Part shown: positions 6,797 through 7,156 of the stretch, piece after piece
Numbering within the stretch: the first letter of the stretch is position 1
How the letters are laid out: every line of letters begins with the position of its first letter
Source: Candidatus Omnitrophota bacterium
GTDB lineage: Bacteria > Ratteibacteria > UBA8468 > B48-G9 > JAFGKM01
Length of the DNA: 7,156 nucleotides
Direction of reading: 5' to 3'
Assembly: GCA_023818785.1 (NCBI GenBank)
Contig: JAMWCO010000072.1
Location: forward strand, 1 to 7,156
The notes under the pieces: generated by a model
What the model was told of the DNA's origin: nothing
What the model saw: only the letters and a program-made list of their open reading frames with translations
Database searches by the model: none
Translations under genes and position numbers: made by a program

Positions 6797-6961
6797 AATT
6801 AAGTTTTTCTCGTTTCCTTTAGTTTGGGCGGTGCAGGACTTGGCGCCTTCGCCAGCAATTAGTTATTTCACTTCGTGAAATGCTGGCTTCGGTCGCCACT
6901 CGGCATAGGAATTACTCCTATTCGTCCTAATTCCTAAACATGCCTCTCTTCAAGTCCTGCA
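6797..6961. repeat. 165-bp structured direct repeat, copy 1
   Basis: Copy 1 matches copy 2 (6992-7156) at 164 of 165 bases with an offset of 195. It has a 35-base T-rich lead (6797-6831) and a 130-base body closed by 11-base inverted arms, TGCAGGACTTG (6832-6842) and CAAGTCCTGCA (6951-6961). Inside lie TGGCG/CGCCA (6841-6854), GCCAGC (6851-6856) with GCTGGC (6882-6887), ATTTCAC/GTGAAAT (6865-6881), TGGC/GCCA (6884-6898), TAGGAATTA/TAATTCCTA (6906-6936) and GGCAT/ATGCC (6902-6944). The body is about 48% G+C by hand count (63 of 130), well above the surroundings. It has no open frame of note. It could be a MITE-like or REP-like non-autonomous element, or encode a structured RNA. Its sequence family is not one I can name. 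Confidence 0.9.
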
Positions 6962-6991
6962 ATTATCCCTATTTAAGTTTTACAAAGAACT

Positions 6992-7156
6992 AATTAAGTT
7001 TTTCTCGTTTCCTTTAGTTTGGGCGGTGCAGGACTTGGCGCCTTCGCCAGCAATTAGTTATTTCACTTCGTGAAATGCTGGCTACGGTCGCCACTCGGCA
7101 TAGGAATTACTCCTATTCGTCCTAATTCCTAAACATGCCTCTCTTCAAGTCCTGCA
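6992..7156. repeat. 165-bp structured direct repeat, copy 2 (ends at the window edge)
   Basis: Copy 2 is in the same orientation as copy 1, after a 30-base unrelated spacer (6962-6991). The only difference is T6889 to A7084. Its arms are TGCAGGACTTG at 7027-7037 and CAAGTCCTGCA at 7146-7156, so the window stops on the last base of the right arm. The repeat may continue as a longer array beyond the edge. Confidence 0.9.

Noticed and set aside
6832..6961. tRNA-like reading of the repeat (GCAGGAC/GTCCTGC arms and TTCAA before the right arm)
   Set aside because: The arms are 11 bases and 130 bases overall, and no D-, anticodon or T-stem of proper size can be placed.
6832..6961. Insertion sequence with terminal inverted repeats
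   Set aside because: The body is 130 bases with no transposase frame. At most it is a non-autonomous element, and no target duplication is evident.
6797..7156. CRISPR array or integron attC sites
   Set aside because: There are only two units of 165 bases, far too long for CRISPR repeats, with one 30-base spacer. No cas or integrase gene and no clear attC core sites are present.
6743..7156. CIRCE operator or clear heat-shock promoter for dnaK
   Set aside because: No TTAGCACTC/GAGTGCTAA pair is present, and no -35/-10 pair with good spacing could be picked.

Overview
The window is AT-rich chromosomal DNA from a bacterium, probably an uncultured low-G+C lineage. The bacterial call rests on an exact sigma70-type promoter, good Shine-Dalgarno sites before purM, the DUF4139 gene and dnaK, and bacterial-style purM and dnaK. 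DnaK lacks the extra N-terminal segment of proteobacterial DnaK and resembles the short form known from Firmicutes and archaea. Candidate phyla such as Omnitrophica or Ratteibacteria would fit a V-type ATPase plus this DnaK type, but that is only a guess.

Layout. (1) 1-1155, minus strand: purM (AIR synthase, purine synthesis) overlaps by 4 bp the start of a B12-binding radical SAM-type protein that runs off the left edge. (2) 1156-1219: a compact divergent promoter region. It holds an exact TTGACA-N17-TATAAT promoter pointing right and a symmetric -10 box that could also serve purM. (3) 1208-4857, plus strand: V-type ATP synthase subunits B and D, then a secreted DUF4139 / mucoidy-inhibitor-like protein, closely packed as one likely operon. 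The catalytic subunit A, normally just before B, is absent. (4) 4858-4879: a 22-bp gap between convergent stop codons, mostly filled by a 17-bp perfect palindrome. (5) 4880-6742, minus strand: dnaK, alone, with no grpE, dnaJ or hrcA beside it. (6) 6743-7156: 414 bp without a gene, dominated by two nearly identical 165-bp direct repeats. Each is built of nested inverted repeats closed by 11-bp terminal arms, and the window ends on the last base of the second copy.

The protein genes are housekeeping genes. V-ATPase B and D are stator-head and central-stalk parts of one rotary machine, PurM is a purine enzyme and DnaK a chaperone. The least explained parts are the structured repeat upstream of dnaK, the near-leaderless consensus promoter of subunit B, and the break-up of the V-ATPase operon. 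I see no defence system, CRISPR array, transposase or tRNA.
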